Source: Euryarchaeota archaeon UBA130 | GTDB taxonomy: Archaea; Thermoplasmatota; Poseidoniia; Poseidoniales; Thalassarchaeaceae | Assembly (NCBI GenBank): GCA_002505775.1 | Contig: DAVY01000020.1 | Location: forward strand, 15,487-79,486 | DNA: 64,000 bases | Direction: 5' to 3' | Shown: positions 1 through 8,478 of the stretch, piece after piece | How the letters are laid out: the number at the start of each line of letters is the position of its first letter | How positions within the stretch are numbered: position 1 is the first letter of the stretch | The notes under the pieces: model-generated | The model's input: only the letters and a program-made list of their open reading frames with translations | Told to the model about the DNA's origin: nothing | Database searches by the model: none | Position numbers and translations under genes: made by a program

Positions 1-438
1 GCGCGGAAGGGACTTTCTTTTCGATGGCCTCTGTATCCAGTCAGGAACGACATGACCAAGCCACCTTAGGAGGTGAGAGACAGCCGCTATCCTAGCATTC
101 AGAGATGATGGGCTAAGTTCTCCAAGGGTGTTCATCCAAGAGTCCATTCGGCCTCTATCTGGATTTGCCCTCTTGTGGAACTCGGTTACCGAAATCTTGG
201 AGATGTCTTCCCAAGAATATTCTTTCTCCCCTGGAAGTCTAATAGTGCTGAACGTTCTGGCAGATAATGTGTAAGCTCTAATCGTGTGCTTACTCTTCTT
301 CTCGACTCTCAATTGCTGTACCCAGCAATCGTACCAAGGGAGTGTGGAAAGGCGATGAAGTCTTAGCGGGATTGTCGGATTTTGATTCGAAAGAATCGGT
401 CTTTGTGATTCTATTCCGTATCCCTCTCGGTAAGCCAT
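1..438 (-). CDS. Tyrosine recombinase (XerC/D/XerA-like), N-terminal fragment cut by window edge
   Basis: The minus strand is open from an ATG at 438 to the left edge (146 codons), and the rest of the gene lies outside the window. After about 30 variable residues the translation contains PWYDCWVQQLRVEKKSKHT and then IRAYTLSARTF, followed by a run ending SLNARIAAVSHLLRWLG. This is the pattern of the SAM-like, helical core-binding N-terminal domain of tyrosine recombinases. The catalytic R-H-R-Y domain is not visible, so activity cannot be judged. A role in chromosome dimer resolution (XerA) is plausible; a mobile-element integrase is the alternative. The open frame extends upstream of the ATG to a TAG near 525 but without another ATG, GTG or TTG. 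Confidence 0.65.
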   Translation of the reverse strand, partial: MAYREGYGIESQRPILSNQNPTIPLRLHRLSTLPWYDCWVQQLRVEKKSKHTIRAYTLSARTFSTIRLPGEKEYSWEDISKISVTEFHKRANPDRGRMDSWMNTLGELSPSSLNARIAAVSHLLRWLGHVVPDWIQRPSKRKSLPR

Positions 439-572
439 GTCCTCGCCTCCAACCGCAAGCGGCTGTGCATCCCTGTCCCTTAGGACGTCGCCAAGTAGAC
501 TACCGAGGTATTGAATGCTTCTCTAAATCGAGAGTCCAATGTTTAGATTTGAATAGATAGGACAAATTGCCG

Positions 573-1526
573 TTATGCATTTCCTTTAGCTTCCTCATCG
601 ACACTTTGGGAGTCAGATATCTGCTGTTTTTCTTCAGCTTCCTGCCTAGATTTGTGGAGCGAGACTAGATTCCTGATTATCCTGCTGGCAACATTTACTC
701 CGGAAGCGGCCTCAATTCCCTCAAGTCCGGGACTTGAGTTAACCTCCAACACTAGGGGTCCCCTATCTGATTCGAGCATATCAACACCAGCTATCTCCAA
801 TCCCAATATTTCAGCGGCTTTGCAGGCTATCTTCGCGTATTCATCAGAGATCGCCAATTTCTCTACTTCCCCTCCGAGATGGAAATTGGATCTGAACTCG
901 CTCCCCTTGGCCTTCCTTTTCATGGATGCGACGACCTTCCCCCCAACTACGAAAGCCCGGATATCCTGTCCATGGGACTCTCTGATATACTCTTGAACAA
1001 GTGGCCTTAGTCCTCTTTCTAGCATTTGGTATACCAGTTGTCTTGCTTGTTGTTCCGTGTGGGCAAGGAATACGCCAGAACCATGTGTTCCCTCATTTGT
1101 CTTGATCACACAGGGGGTACCGCCAACTCTTGATACGGCCCTCCTCGTATCTTGCCATGTGCCGACTTGCGCTGTGGTCGGGATTGGTACTCCGCCCTCA
1201 TTCATTTTCTGTGATGCCAGAAGCTTGTCCCTACTGCTTTGGATACCGTCTCCCTTGTTTAGAACTATAACTCCCATCCGCTCGAAGGCACGAACCACAG
1301 ATACGCCTCTCCTGGTAATTGAGTGCCCTATCCTTGGTATGACCGCGTCGCAATCAACAGGCCAGCCCTTGTGTAACAGCCTTCCACCATCGTCATCGAC
1401 GACAATTGAAAGCTTTAGAGGATCGATTATTCGGACATTCCAACCTGCTGCCTCTGCTTCCTCCTTCATCCTCTTCGTACTGTACAGGCTGGGGGCCCTA
1501 GACAGTATGATTAGGCGTGGTTCCAT
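573..1526 (-). CDS. RimK-family ATP-grasp ligase
   Basis: A 317-residue protein with the ATP-grasp fold, ligating an amino acid (often glutamate) to a carboxyl group at the cost of ATP. Visible landmarks are the start MEPRLIILSRAP, a central NKGDGIQSSRDKLLASQ segment, the ATP-binding PCVIKTNEGTHGSGVFLA near residues 138-155, VQEYIRESHGQDIRAFVVG, and the metal-binding LVLEVNSSPGLEGIE near residue 258. The order and length match RimK/LysX/CofF-type ligases. The substrate cannot be read from sequence: ribosomal S6-type glutamylation, coenzyme F420 glutamylation and LysW-dependent lysine biosynthesis are all used by family members. It is divergent from the SAP protein and has no obvious partner nearby. 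Confidence 0.85.
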   Translation of the reverse strand: MEPRLIILSRAPSLYSTKRMKEEAEAAGWNVRIIDPLKLSIVVDDDGGRLLHKGWPVDCDAVIPRIGHSITRRGVSVVRAFERMGVIVLNKGDGIQSSRDKLLASQKMNEGGVPIPTTAQVGTWQDTRRAVSRVGGTPCVIKTNEGTHGSGVFLAHTEQQARQLVYQMLERGLRPLVQEYIRESHGQDIRAFVVGGKVVASMKRKAKGSEFRSNFHLGGEVEKLAISDEYAKIACKAAEILGLEIAGVDMLESDRGPLVLEVNSSPGLEGIEAASGVNVASRIIRNLVSLHKSRQEAEEKQQISDSQSVDEEAKGNA

Positions 1527-1582
1527 GATTGCTGGCCCAAGGGAGGTGCTCTTGAGGCTGTTGCCTTACGGCGTTGCCCGTA

Positions 1583-3982
1583 ATGGCACATAGCGAGTGG
1601 ATTAGTGTTCAATATGGCGAAGGAATTGAAAGGCTCGACATACAGCTCAGCATGATGACGACGTCAGGGAAGGCTCCGCCCACTCCTAGTGAGCTGTCTT
1701 CGATGAAGTTGGATGAGCTAAGGGAGATGTGCAAAGAGCTAGGCCTTATGGTATCGGGAAAGAAGTCCGATTTGATTCAGAGAATTCTCGGGGAATCGGT
1801 CGTGATGGACGCCGAGTCTGTTGGAATAGAATCTCCCAATGAGGATGAAGTTCCAAGCCCAAATGAGAACGTCGGAGATGCTGTGGACAGGCTCCTTGCA
1901 AGATTCGACAAGGACGGTAGCGACTCTAAAGAAGTGGTTGAGCCGACTGGGGAGGCTGTTCCTGAGCCTAAAGTCAAACTTCCTGAGGGAGCACCAGATA
2001 TCCCGAAGGAGGGGCTACCTGAGGGGTGGACGTTGGAGCAATGGGCCCACTATGGGAACGAGTGGCTTGAGAGGAGGGAGAGTGAGGAAGCGTCGAAAGT
2101 TTCCGAAAGTCCTCCCGAAATAATGGACGCGGACATAGTCGGTGAGGAAGATGTGCAACAACCCGAAGAGGCTGACACATGGAGCATTCCAGGAGAATCC
2201 AAGGAAGGGCCAATTCTAGAGACTCCGCCTGACACATCTTCAATGGTGATTGTACTACCATCATTCGATATCCTATTTGAGAACTGGAAGCCGATTACTG
2301 CAGTTGCAGTGGCCATAATGATTGCCGGGGCTGGCGCATTCTACATCCTCTCTGCAGACTCATCGTTCCAAGCAAGACAGCTACGCTATGGCGATCAGAT
2401 GACATTCTCGATTGATGATGGTTCGATCAGTATAGTAGGTGACGACATGATCGATCTGGTTCGAGATTCGACGTCTCCAAGCGCGCTCGATGAGATTTGC
2501 GACGAGATCTCAGTAGATATTGTATCGGGCCAAGGGTCCTCCGTGATGAGGAAGGGTTCTCTGGCGGACATTCTACACTCATCTGACCAAGAATTCGTTG
2601 GTGCCGTCGCTTCGCCTGATGCATATGGTAGAGATCATCTATCTGCCGAGCAGACTCTTGATTATGACCTTGATATGGACCTGACATTCAGGAGATTCAC
2701 TAGTAGCGGGGATTGTGGTGGAAGAGTTAGTCTGCCAGATAATACGGCTGACATCACTTCAAAGAAATGGGTTGAGATTACATCCAAAGAGAGTATCAGA
2801 TCGGACCTTCTAGTTGATTTCACGGACAATAATGGCGATTTGTCTGCTGCAAGGGCGATAATCTATGATTTGGAGGAGCTATCTGGGATAAGCGGCATAT
2901 CTCCACTCCTACTCCCACTAACCCCTATCGAGTTGCATGAGGTATTTGGTGACCTAGTGCTAAGGGAGGGCAGTAGCTGGACTGACGACCCAACCTGGTC
3001 ATCGGAGTGGAGATGGACTGTGGGATCCGAAAAGAAGACAGACGACTTCGGACATGTACATGAAATCGAGATGTGGAACCAGGACATACAAGACTGCCTT
3101 GGACATGCCAGGCTAAATCTACTAGTCAAGAGCGGAAACCCATGGCCCGTCCAACAAACTGTGGACTTGAGACTGGATAAGAGTCTCGAGACAGGAAGCT
3201 GCGGGCTGATAGCCGGAACTGCGGCAATGTCACTTCCAGAAGGAAGGCTGGAGATATCGATGACGATGTCAGAGCTAACCAGCTCTTCTGGTAGCAAGAA
3301 CATTGAGTGGTACTCAACTTACGATAGCCGACCTGGGCCAGGTGAGGACAAGCCTAGTAGCTCGTCTCAAAGACAGTGGATTTCAGCAATGCCGGATGAG
3401 TCTGAAGTCAGAGATTTCGATCTGGAGGAAGCAATACAGTGCACTCTGGAGAATCATCCAAGTAGCGGGGCATCCAACGCACTGGAGTCGACGGGATACC
3501 TATGGCAGGCTTACTGGTCCCAGCCGACCCGCTCGCCAGAGTGGAACATGTCTTGGGTCACGGAAAATGATGCGTCTGGATGGACCAAGGTTAGGCAGTC
3601 TGGAGAGTCGTGCGACCTCATTGAGGACGGTCAGCATGACTCCGGGACATCCTCATGGGACAGGGACGCGGTCCCTGACACACACACCATGTCTCTCTTG
3701 GAAGGAAGGCTTCTGGATGATTTCCGATACTCGGATCTGAATAACATGATTGAAGGCGAGCAGGGGTCTTGGTTCACTGATGTCGAGCTCGGTTACCTTT
3801 TCACTTCCACACAAGACGACTTACTTTCCTCTCTTCCCGGGGGAATTGGGGACGGGAGAGTCGCTCTACTGGGAGAGAGGTCCTGGAGCGAGGGTGATGG
3901 GGTAGATCGCTCACTGCGTTTCGCAATGGACGCTGAGAGCTCTAGAATGGCTGGATGGATATTAACTTCGAGCTCTAACTAG
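1583..3982 (+). CDS. SAP-domain, single-pass membrane protein
   Basis: A roughly 800-residue protein. Near the N-terminus (about residues 40-72 from the ATG) lies a SAP motif, MKLDELREMCKELGLMVSGK followed by KSDLIQRIL, a helix-turn-helix DNA/RNA-binding unit. An acidic linker follows, containing a tryptophan motif, GLPEGWTLEQWAHYGNEWLE. One transmembrane helix (ITAVAVAIMIAGAGAFYIL) sits near residue 236, followed by about 540 residues of probably extracytoplasmic, Ser/Asp/Trp-rich sequence with scattered cysteines. The expected topology is cytoplasmic SAP and external C-terminus (inference). The first ATG is 1583; a TTG at 1574 and an ATG pair at 1652 are alternatives, the last leaving more room for the divergent promoters. 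The ParA-like gene follows 46 bp downstream. Confidence 0.7.
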   Translation: MAHSEWISVQYGEGIERLDIQLSMMTTSGKAPPTPSELSSMKLDELREMCKELGLMVSGKKSDLIQRILGESVVMDAESVGIESPNEDEVPSPNENVGDAVDRLLARFDKDGSDSKEVVEPTGEAVPEPKVKLPEGAPDIPKEGLPEGWTLEQWAHYGNEWLERRESEEASKVSESPPEIMDADIVGEEDVQQPEEADTWSIPGESKEGPILETPPDTSSMVIVLPSFDILFENWKPITAVAVAIMIAGAGAFYILSADSSFQARQLRYGDQMTFSIDDGSISIVGDDMIDLVRDSTSPSALDEICDEISVDIVSGQGSSVMRKGSLADILHSSDQEFVGAVASPDAYGRDHLSAEQTLDYDLDMDLTFRRFTSSGDCGGRVSLPDNTADITSKKWVEITSKESIRSDLLVDFTDNNGDLSAARAIIYDLEELSGISGISPLLLPLTPIELHEVFGDLVLREGSSWTDDPTWSSEWRWTVGSEKKTDDFGHVHEIEMWNQDIQDCLGHARLNLLVKSGNPWPVQQTVDLRLDKSLETGSCGLIAGTAAMSLPEGRLEISMTMSELTSSSGSKNIEWYSTYDSRPGPGEDKPSSSSQRQWISAMPDESEVRDFDLEEAIQCTLENHPSSGASNALESTGYLWQAYWSQPTRSPEWNMSWVTENDASGWTKVRQSGESCDLIEDGQHDSGTSSWDRDAVPDTHTMSLLEGRLLDDFRYSDLNNMIEGEQGSWFTDVELGYLFTSTQDDLLSSLPGGIGDGRVALLGERSWSEGDGVDRSLRFAMDAESSRMAGWILTSSSN

Positions 3983-4028
3983 GTATGTTGTAAACCTCTT
4001 CTGTTTCGAGTTTACATCGACAGCTTGA

Positions 4029-5006
4029 ATGGCCCGTCGAGCGCCGGAGGCGCTCGTGGAAGATGACTCAGGACCTCTATCGGCTTCGAATGAGGATCCG
4101 TTGATAGTGGACGTCGAGTTCACTGAGAGTGAGGAGATTGCAGGTTCTCCGATACTGGATTCGGTAGAAAGTGTTCGTACCAAGAAGGCCTCCAGTCCTA
4201 TGGAATTGCCAATGTCTCTACCGACGCCAGAGGGTAGGGCTAGGGTAGTGACGGTGATCAACCAGAAAGGAGGTGTTGGAAAGACTACGACAGTGATAAA
4301 TGTCGCCGCCCAGCTGGGACTGAGGGGGTATAGGATCCTTGTTGTGGACGCAGATTCGCAGGGTAACTGTGCCACTGGCCTAGGAGTGGACAAGAGCAGA
4401 GTAAAGACGACGACAAGGGACCTGATACTAAACCCAGAAACCGCTGTAAATGCCAGACATGCCACTGCCGTGGATAATGTCCACATGATCGTGGGTGACA
4501 AGACACTCATAGGGCTTGAGCAAGAGATGCTACGCCAGCTAGGGAGGGAGAGGAGGCTTAGTGAGGCACTGGCCCCCTTACTTCCCCACTACGACCTGAT
4601 TCTTATTGACACGCCCCCCTCATTGGGGATTGTATCTGTGAACGCCTTGGTTGCGAGTGATGGGGTAGTCGTACCCGTGCAAACTGAGTACTTCGCTCTG
4701 GAAGGGCTCGCCCTTCTCTCGGGAACCGTGAGGGAAGTCAGAGCACTGCTGAATCCGTCATTGGGAGTAGATGGGGTTCTAATGACTATGCATGCACCTA
4801 CCACACTGAACCAGCAAGTGGCTTCTGAGCTTCGTGAGGCGTTTCCCCAGCTCATGGTAGAACCAGCGATCAGACGAAACATAAGACTAGCTGAGGCGCC
4901 AAGCCATGGCGTCCCAATTCATCTACACGAGCCGAATAGTGCTGGAGGGCAGGACTACAGAGATGTGGTCTCAGTTCTTGAGAGACGTTGGGGCCTGAGA
5001 GAATGA
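4029..5006 (+). CDS. ParA/Soj-family P-loop ATPase
   Basis: A 325-residue ATPase of the ParA/MinD class, which forms ATP-dependent sandwich dimers that bind DNA or membranes to position cargo. The deviant Walker A is INQKGGVGKTTTVINVAAQL near residue 77, with Walker A' VVDADSQGN and Walker B LILIDTPPSLG downstream. About 75 extra residues precede the ATPase core, rich in Glu/Ser and probably disordered. The sequence resembles chromosomal Soj/ParA more than MinD, since it lacks an obvious C-terminal amphipathic membrane helix. No ParB-like gene is next to it; the upstream neighbour is the SAP-domain membrane protein. Its stop codon overlaps the next gene's ATG (ATGA), suggesting translational coupling. 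Confidence 0.9.
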   Translation: MARRAPEALVEDDSGPLSASNEDPLIVDVEFTESEEIAGSPILDSVESVRTKKASSPMELPMSLPTPEGRARVVTVINQKGGVGKTTTVINVAAQLGLRGYRILVVDADSQGNCATGLGVDKSRVKTTTRDLILNPETAVNARHATAVDNVHMIVGDKTLIGLEQEMLRQLGRERRLSEALAPLLPHYDLILIDTPPSLGIVSVNALVASDGVVVPVQTEYFALEGLALLSGTVREVRALLNPSLGVDGVLMTMHAPTTLNQQVASELREAFPQLMVEPAIRRNIRLAEAPSHGVPIHLHEPNSAGGQDYRDVVSVLERRWGLRE

Positions 5007-5905
5007 CCCGGAACGGATCGGTGACTAGTCCATCTTACATCACACCGGGCGATTCACCCAAGATAGCAGTTCTCTGGATGATATTCGGAAGCCTCAGCTT
5101 CGGAACGATGAACGCTTTGGTCAAATGGACGAGCCTTCATGCAGATGTCTGGATGATAATCATGGTCAGATCGGCCGTAATTGCCTTCGCAGTGGCTGTT
5201 TTTGCTGCCAGCCGGGGAATCTCCCTGAGAGTAATTGACAAGAGGACCATGCTACTGAGGTGTGTTGTCGGCCTTACTGCCATGATACTCTACTTCACTG
5301 CCCTCGGAAGAATTCCAATAGGGCAGGCAGTAACTCTCCAATACACCGCCCCACTTTTTGTGGCACTTCTTTCTGGGAGGGTAATCAGCGAAAGGGTTGA
5401 GCCCGCTGTTGTTATCCTAGTCGCAACTGCTTTCGCTGGTATCATACTGATTGTGTCTCCAGATCTCTCAAGTGTGGATCCCGATGCTCTTCTGGCACTA
5501 GGGTCGGGTTTCTTCGCCGCGATGGCATACATGTATGTCCGTGAGCTCAGAAATACTGATTCGGTGTCTTCTGTCGTATTCTGGTTTGCCTCTTTCTCGG
5601 TCGCTGGGAGTATGCTACAAGCCCTTCCTGATATCTTTGACCTGGACTGGAGAACTCTTGCTGCTCTGGTGGGGATCGGAGTTGGAGCTGGAGGTGGGCA
5701 GGTGGGAATTACCATGGCATACCACAGAGCGAACGCCGCATGGGTTAGCGCATTCTCCTACCTGACAGTTATAGTGGCCACGTTTTATGGATTCGCACTA
5801 TTCAACGAGACACTGGGGATTTCCGATTGGATAGGAGGTGTGCTAATCGTTGGGTCCGGAGTGGCACTGGTATTCATGGCCCCTTCAGGAGAAGCCGAAA
5901 GCTAG
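5003..5905 (+). CDS. EamA/DMT-family membrane transporter
   Basis: About 300 residues with ten predicted membrane helices in two repeated halves, the layout of the drug/metabolite transporter superfamily (EamA). The first helix region is IAVLWMIFGSLSFGTMNALVK, and a typical DMT turn follows in the RIPIGQAVTLQYTAPLFVALL segment. Substrates in this family include amino acids, purines and metabolites, and the sequence does not identify which. The ATG at 5003 is preferred over an in-frame TTG at 4988 because it forms an ATGA overlap with the stop of the ParA gene. The stop overlaps the stop of the convergent 68-residue gene. Confidence 0.85.
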   Translation: MTRNGSVTSPSYITPGDSPKIAVLWMIFGSLSFGTMNALVKWTSLHADVWMIIMVRSAVIAFAVAVFAASRGISLRVIDKRTMLLRCVVGLTAMILYFTALGRIPIGQAVTLQYTAPLFVALLSGRVISERVEPAVVILVATAFAGIILIVSPDLSSVDPDALLALGSGFFAAMAYMYVRELRNTDSVSSVVFWFASFSVAGSMLQALPDIFDLDWRTLAALVGIGVGAGGGQVGITMAYHRANAAWVSAFSYLTVIVATFYGFALFNETLGISDWIGGVLIVGSGVALVFMAPSGEAES

Positions 5906-6108
5906 TCCTGGAACTCGAAGTTTGAGTCTAGGATCCCGGCAATCTCTTCTGAATTCTCAATAATCTCAAACAGCGTATTGTCCGCTGTGTAGATAAGAAG
6001 AGATTCGGATTCTCCGTCTTCGCCCTTTATCGATTGATAGGCACAAATAGCGTCCATTCTGATTCTCGTCATTCCAATCTCAGTCATTGCATTGATCCAC
6101 TTGGTCAT
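5902..6108 (-). CDS. Small hypothetical protein
   Basis: A 68-residue acidic protein, with no recognised family. It alternates short strands and helices (RIRMDAICAYQSIKGEDGES, then LLIYTADNTLFEIIENSEEI) in a pattern like a small beta-strand domain. There is no signal peptide, metal-binding cysteine set or membrane segment. It converges with the EamA gene, sharing four bases at the stops. It could be a genuine small regulatory protein; coding potential is supported mainly by the compact spacing and typical residue make-up. Confidence 0.5.
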   Translation of the reverse strand: MTKWINAMTEIGMTRIRMDAICAYQSIKGEDGESESLLIYTADNTLFEIIENSEEIAGILDSNFEFQD

Positions 6109-6154
6109 GGGCCGGGCGCCACAAGCCCGTCTCTTGATCGTTTAGGGCTTGGGC

Positions 6155-6784
6155 TCATTCGACGAATTCCGAGAATTCATGCAGCTCCTTACGCTTGAGG
6201 TCAGGGACCTTTGCCTCATCCGCTGGGAATCCAACAGGGAGTAGTAGCATGGCATGCTCATGTTCAGGTCGCTCAAGTATCTCCCTGAGAAAGCCCATTG
6301 GAGAAGGAGTATGAGTGAGGGTGGTTAGTCCCATATTGTGAACTGAGGCTAGGAAAAGTCCGGCCGCGATTCCACAGGACTCCTGGGAATAGTATGTCGG
6401 GGCCCACTGGCCGTTTTCCCTTACCCTCTTGCTCTGTCTAAAAAGAACCACCAGCCATGGAGCATCGGTAATGTGCTCCTTGACATGATCGGTACCCAGT
6501 GGCCTCAGTACCTCGGCCCATGACTCTGGCATCCTCTCGGAGTATGTCTTCCTCTCCTCCTCCTCCGCAGCCTCCCTTATCCTCCACTTTATCTCAGGGT
6601 TTGATACCACAACGAAGGTCCATGGTTGAAGGTGCGCCCCTGAAGGGGCCGTACCGGCTGTCAGGATAGCCCGCTCAATGAGCTCCCTAGGAACATCCCG
6701 GCTTGAGAAGTGCCTTGTAGTGCGTCTCTTCCTCATCAGCTCGTAGAACTCATTTGCTCGTTCTGACATCAGCTCCGAGTCCAT
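6155..6784 (-). CDS. Nitroreductase-family flavoprotein (iodotyrosine deiodinase-like)
   Basis: About 209 residues of the FMN-dependent nitroreductase fold. The phosphate/FMN-binding start RKRRTTRHFSSRDVPRELIE, the AGTAPSGAHLQPWTFVVVSN segment and ESCGIAAGLFLASVHNMGL in the dimer core are all present, ending in LPVGFPADEAKVPDLKRK. The spacing resembles the BluB/iodotyrosine deiodinase branch. It probably carries out NAD(P)H-linked reduction of an unknown aromatic or halogenated substrate. An upstream extension of the frame to 6958 overlaps the neighbouring secreted-protein gene and does not look like this fold, so the ATG at 6784 (MDSELMSERANEF) was chosen. Confidence 0.85.
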   Translation of the reverse strand: MDSELMSERANEFYELMRKRRTTRHFSSRDVPRELIERAILTAGTAPSGAHLQPWTFVVVSNPEIKWRIREAAEEEERKTYSERMPESWAEVLRPLGTDHVKEHITDAPWLVVLFRQSKRVRENGQWAPTYYSQESCGIAAGLFLASVHNMGLTTLTHTPSPMGFLREILERPEHEHAMLLLPVGFPADEAKVPDLKRKELHEFSEFVE

Positions 6785-6843
6785 CTCATGAAACTCCAGA
6801 TTGATGAAACCTGAGCCATCGCCGTCGCCGGACACAAGGATTC

Positions 6844-7392
6844 CTAGTCGCGTCTGAACATCAATGCTGCCATAGCCATCGACGTCGCTAGCAGGGGCGC
6901 TGAAATCCAGGGCAGGGACTCGTCGTCTTCCTGGCACTCCGTTGATGGCCCTCCCCAAGTACCGTTGTCATACCAACAGTCAGACCAAACCTTCCAACCC
7001 CATCCAGACTCTGGAATAGTTGATTTCGATTCGTCCTCATAATTCAGCACAAACCTCCAATTGAGATATGTAGCTGACTCATCGGGGATGACTGTACCGG
7101 TCCAATTCCCAGATTCGCCCTTCTCTAGAGGTTGAATGGCTGGTGGATAGCAGACACCGGAATTGATGCAAATCTGAGTCACCCAGTTGACAGTCGTACC
7201 ATTCTTATCGGCTTCCTCAGAGAGTCTAACGGAGATGTCAAATGGAACGCCTTCCCTTGTAATAATTTCATGACTGATACCCTCTATATCTGTCCCCACG
7301 AGTGAGGATTCCTCATTCACACCGCCCTCAGCTGCCACAACTAGGGTTGGCACTAGGACGAGGAGCGAGAGGAGTATGGCTGGAGCGCGCAC
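6844..7392 (-). CDS. Secreted, C-terminally anchored hypothetical protein
   Basis: A 182-residue exported protein of unknown function. It begins from a GTG with a signal peptide (RAPAILLSLLVLVPTLVVAA). The body is rich in Asp, Trp and Asn-x-Ser/Thr sites, with several cysteines (ICINSGVCYPP, SDCWYDNGTWG) likely to form disulfides outside the cell. The C-terminus has the tripartite pattern of short polar stretch, hydrophobic helix (ISAPLLATSMAMAALMF) and basic end RRD, meaning either a membrane anchor or an archaeosortase-type sorting signal. It lies directly upstream of the nitroreductase on the same strand, but no functional link is evident. Confidence 0.65.
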   Translation of the reverse strand: MRAPAILLSLLVLVPTLVVAAEGGVNEESSLVGTDIEGISHEIITREGVPFDISVRLSEEADKNGTTVNWVTQICINSGVCYPPAIQPLEKGESGNWTGTVIPDESATYLNWRFVLNYEDESKSTIPESGWGWKVWSDCWYDNGTWGGPSTECQEDDESLPWISAPLLATSMAMAALMFRRD

Positions 7393-7431
7393 GGTGTTGC
7401 GTGCTCGTCCTCCCTCATCAAGGATGAGGTC

Positions 7432-7935
7432 CTATGTCTCTACTGCCCAGAGATCGTCCCCTACGCAATGAATGGTGGAGATGGCCTTCCCCTTGGTCAT
7501 CTCCATCATCTCCTCGCCATCCACTAGGGCGATTCCAGATGCCAATGGCGCCCCTGTATCCTGATCCCTAATCCAGACAAAACCACCTGGAGGGATAGAG
7601 GGGTCCGCGATGTGGATTCCAGCCCCCATGCAGTCTGCACCATTCATCAGGAAAGGGATGGCTCCCTTATCGACAGCCGCCCAGCTCCTCTCCGGCTCCC
7701 ATTTCATTATCCCCCTGAGAGTTGGGACCCACGCCATCGAACCAGAGACTTCAATCCTCATGGCGACTATCTCCCGGTCTAGCATCATTATGTCATTGCC
7801 CTCAAAATGAGCGAGCTCTATGAATCCGGATGACATATCGATCTGCAGTCCCATCGACTCACCGAGCTCCCTCTCAGCATCCCTCATCTGCTTATGCCGT
7901 ACAGGTTTCCTCTTTCTTATCCGAGCCTCCCCCAT
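7432..7935 (-). CDS. PUA-domain RNA-binding protein, MCT-1/Tma20-like
   Basis: About 167 residues. The C-terminal half is a PUA domain: AAVDKGAIPFLMNGADCMGA, then GIHIADPSIPPGGFVWIRDQ, then a segment with AKGIA-like small residues ending ISTIHCVGDDLW. The phrase VDKGAIPFLMNGADCM closely recalls eukaryotic MCT-1/Tma20 and its archaeal relatives, which bind tRNA or ribosomes. The N-terminal half is a small alpha/beta domain with a basic start (GEARIRKRKPVRHKQ). The ATG at 7935 was chosen; an in-frame TTG at 7980 would add 15 hydrophobic residues. It is divergent from rps8e, which suits a translation-related role (inference). Confidence 0.75.
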   Translation of the reverse strand: MGEARIRKRKPVRHKQMRDAERELGESMGLQIDMSSGFIELAHFEGNDIMMLDREIVAMRIEVSGSMAWVPTLRGIMKWEPERSWAAVDKGAIPFLMNGADCMGAGIHIADPSIPPGGFVWIRDQDTGAPLASGIALVDGEEMMEMTKGKAISTIHCVGDDLWAVET

Positions 7936-8005
7936 GTATCGTCCAGTGGAGAGCGCTCCAAGAACATATGCCGTTGGCAAGGGGCTTTGTTATCTCCAAT
8001 CCATT

Positions 8006-8030
8006 GAAATAAGGGAGGTCGGTCGGCGAG
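8006..8030 (+). promoter_or_regulatory. rps8e promoter: TATA-like element plus GGTCGGCGAG
   Basis: A TATA-like GAAATA (8006-8011) is followed after exactly 9 nt by GGTCGGCGAG (8021-8030). The start codon at 8035 lies 24 nt after the TATA element, which implies a leaderless or nearly leaderless mRNA. The same arrangement precedes ndk, tuf, secE and rpl11. Confidence 0.7.
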
Positions 8031-8034
8031 ACGC

Positions 8035-8430
8035 ATGGCGAAGTGGCACGGCATCTCCCGACGCAAGCCCTCGGGCGGACGATTGAAGCGTCCTAACCGC
8101 TACAGAGGCAAGCGCAGAACTGAGGTTTCCAGTGAAGCACAGTACGCTTACGTCGGAGAAAAGGACGAGAGGAAGATGTACAGGAAGAACGCCGGATCGC
8201 AGACGGCCAGGCTCCTATCAGTCAACACAGTGAATGTTAGTACCCCGAAGGACGGGAAGACAGTCAAGGCAACTATCAACAGCGTTATGGAAAATGACGC
8301 TGATCCAAACTTCATCAGGAGGAACATCGTGACCAAAGGATCAATCGTGGACACAAGCATGGGCAGGGTCAGGATAACCAGTCGCCCGGGAATGCATGGC
8401 GTCGCTTCTGGAATTCTCCTAGAGGATTAA
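8035..8430 (+). CDS. rps8e: 30S ribosomal protein S8e
   Basis: A 131-residue small-subunit protein found only in archaea and eukaryotes. It opens with the diagnostic AKWHGISRRKPSGGRLKRPN and continues RYRGKRRTEVSS, with the closing beta-barrel segment SIVDTSMGRVRITSRPGMHG. The length matches archaeal S8e (about 125-130). The gene is preceded by the shared TATA/GGTCGGC promoter and followed 48 bp later by SRP19, an arrangement that puts ribosome and signal-recognition components in one likely transcript. Confidence 0.97.
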   Translation: MAKWHGISRRKPSGGRLKRPNRYRGKRRTEVSSEAQYAYVGEKDERKMYRKNAGSQTARLLSVNTVNVSTPKDGKTVKATINSVMENDADPNFIRRNIVTKGSIVDTSMGRVRITSRPGMHGVASGILLED

Positions 8431-8478
8431 AGGCACGAAGCCCTCAAGTCACACGGCCCTTGAGAGGAGAACGTTAGC

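Noticed and set aside
342..560. Open frame of 72 codons on the plus strand
   Set aside because: It lies opposite the recombinase fragment and has no domain-like composition; the minus-strand frame is clearly the coding one.
6785..6958. N-terminal extension of the nitroreductase frame
   Set aside because: It overlaps the secreted-protein gene in another frame and does not resemble the nitroreductase family; a normal ATG exists at 6784.
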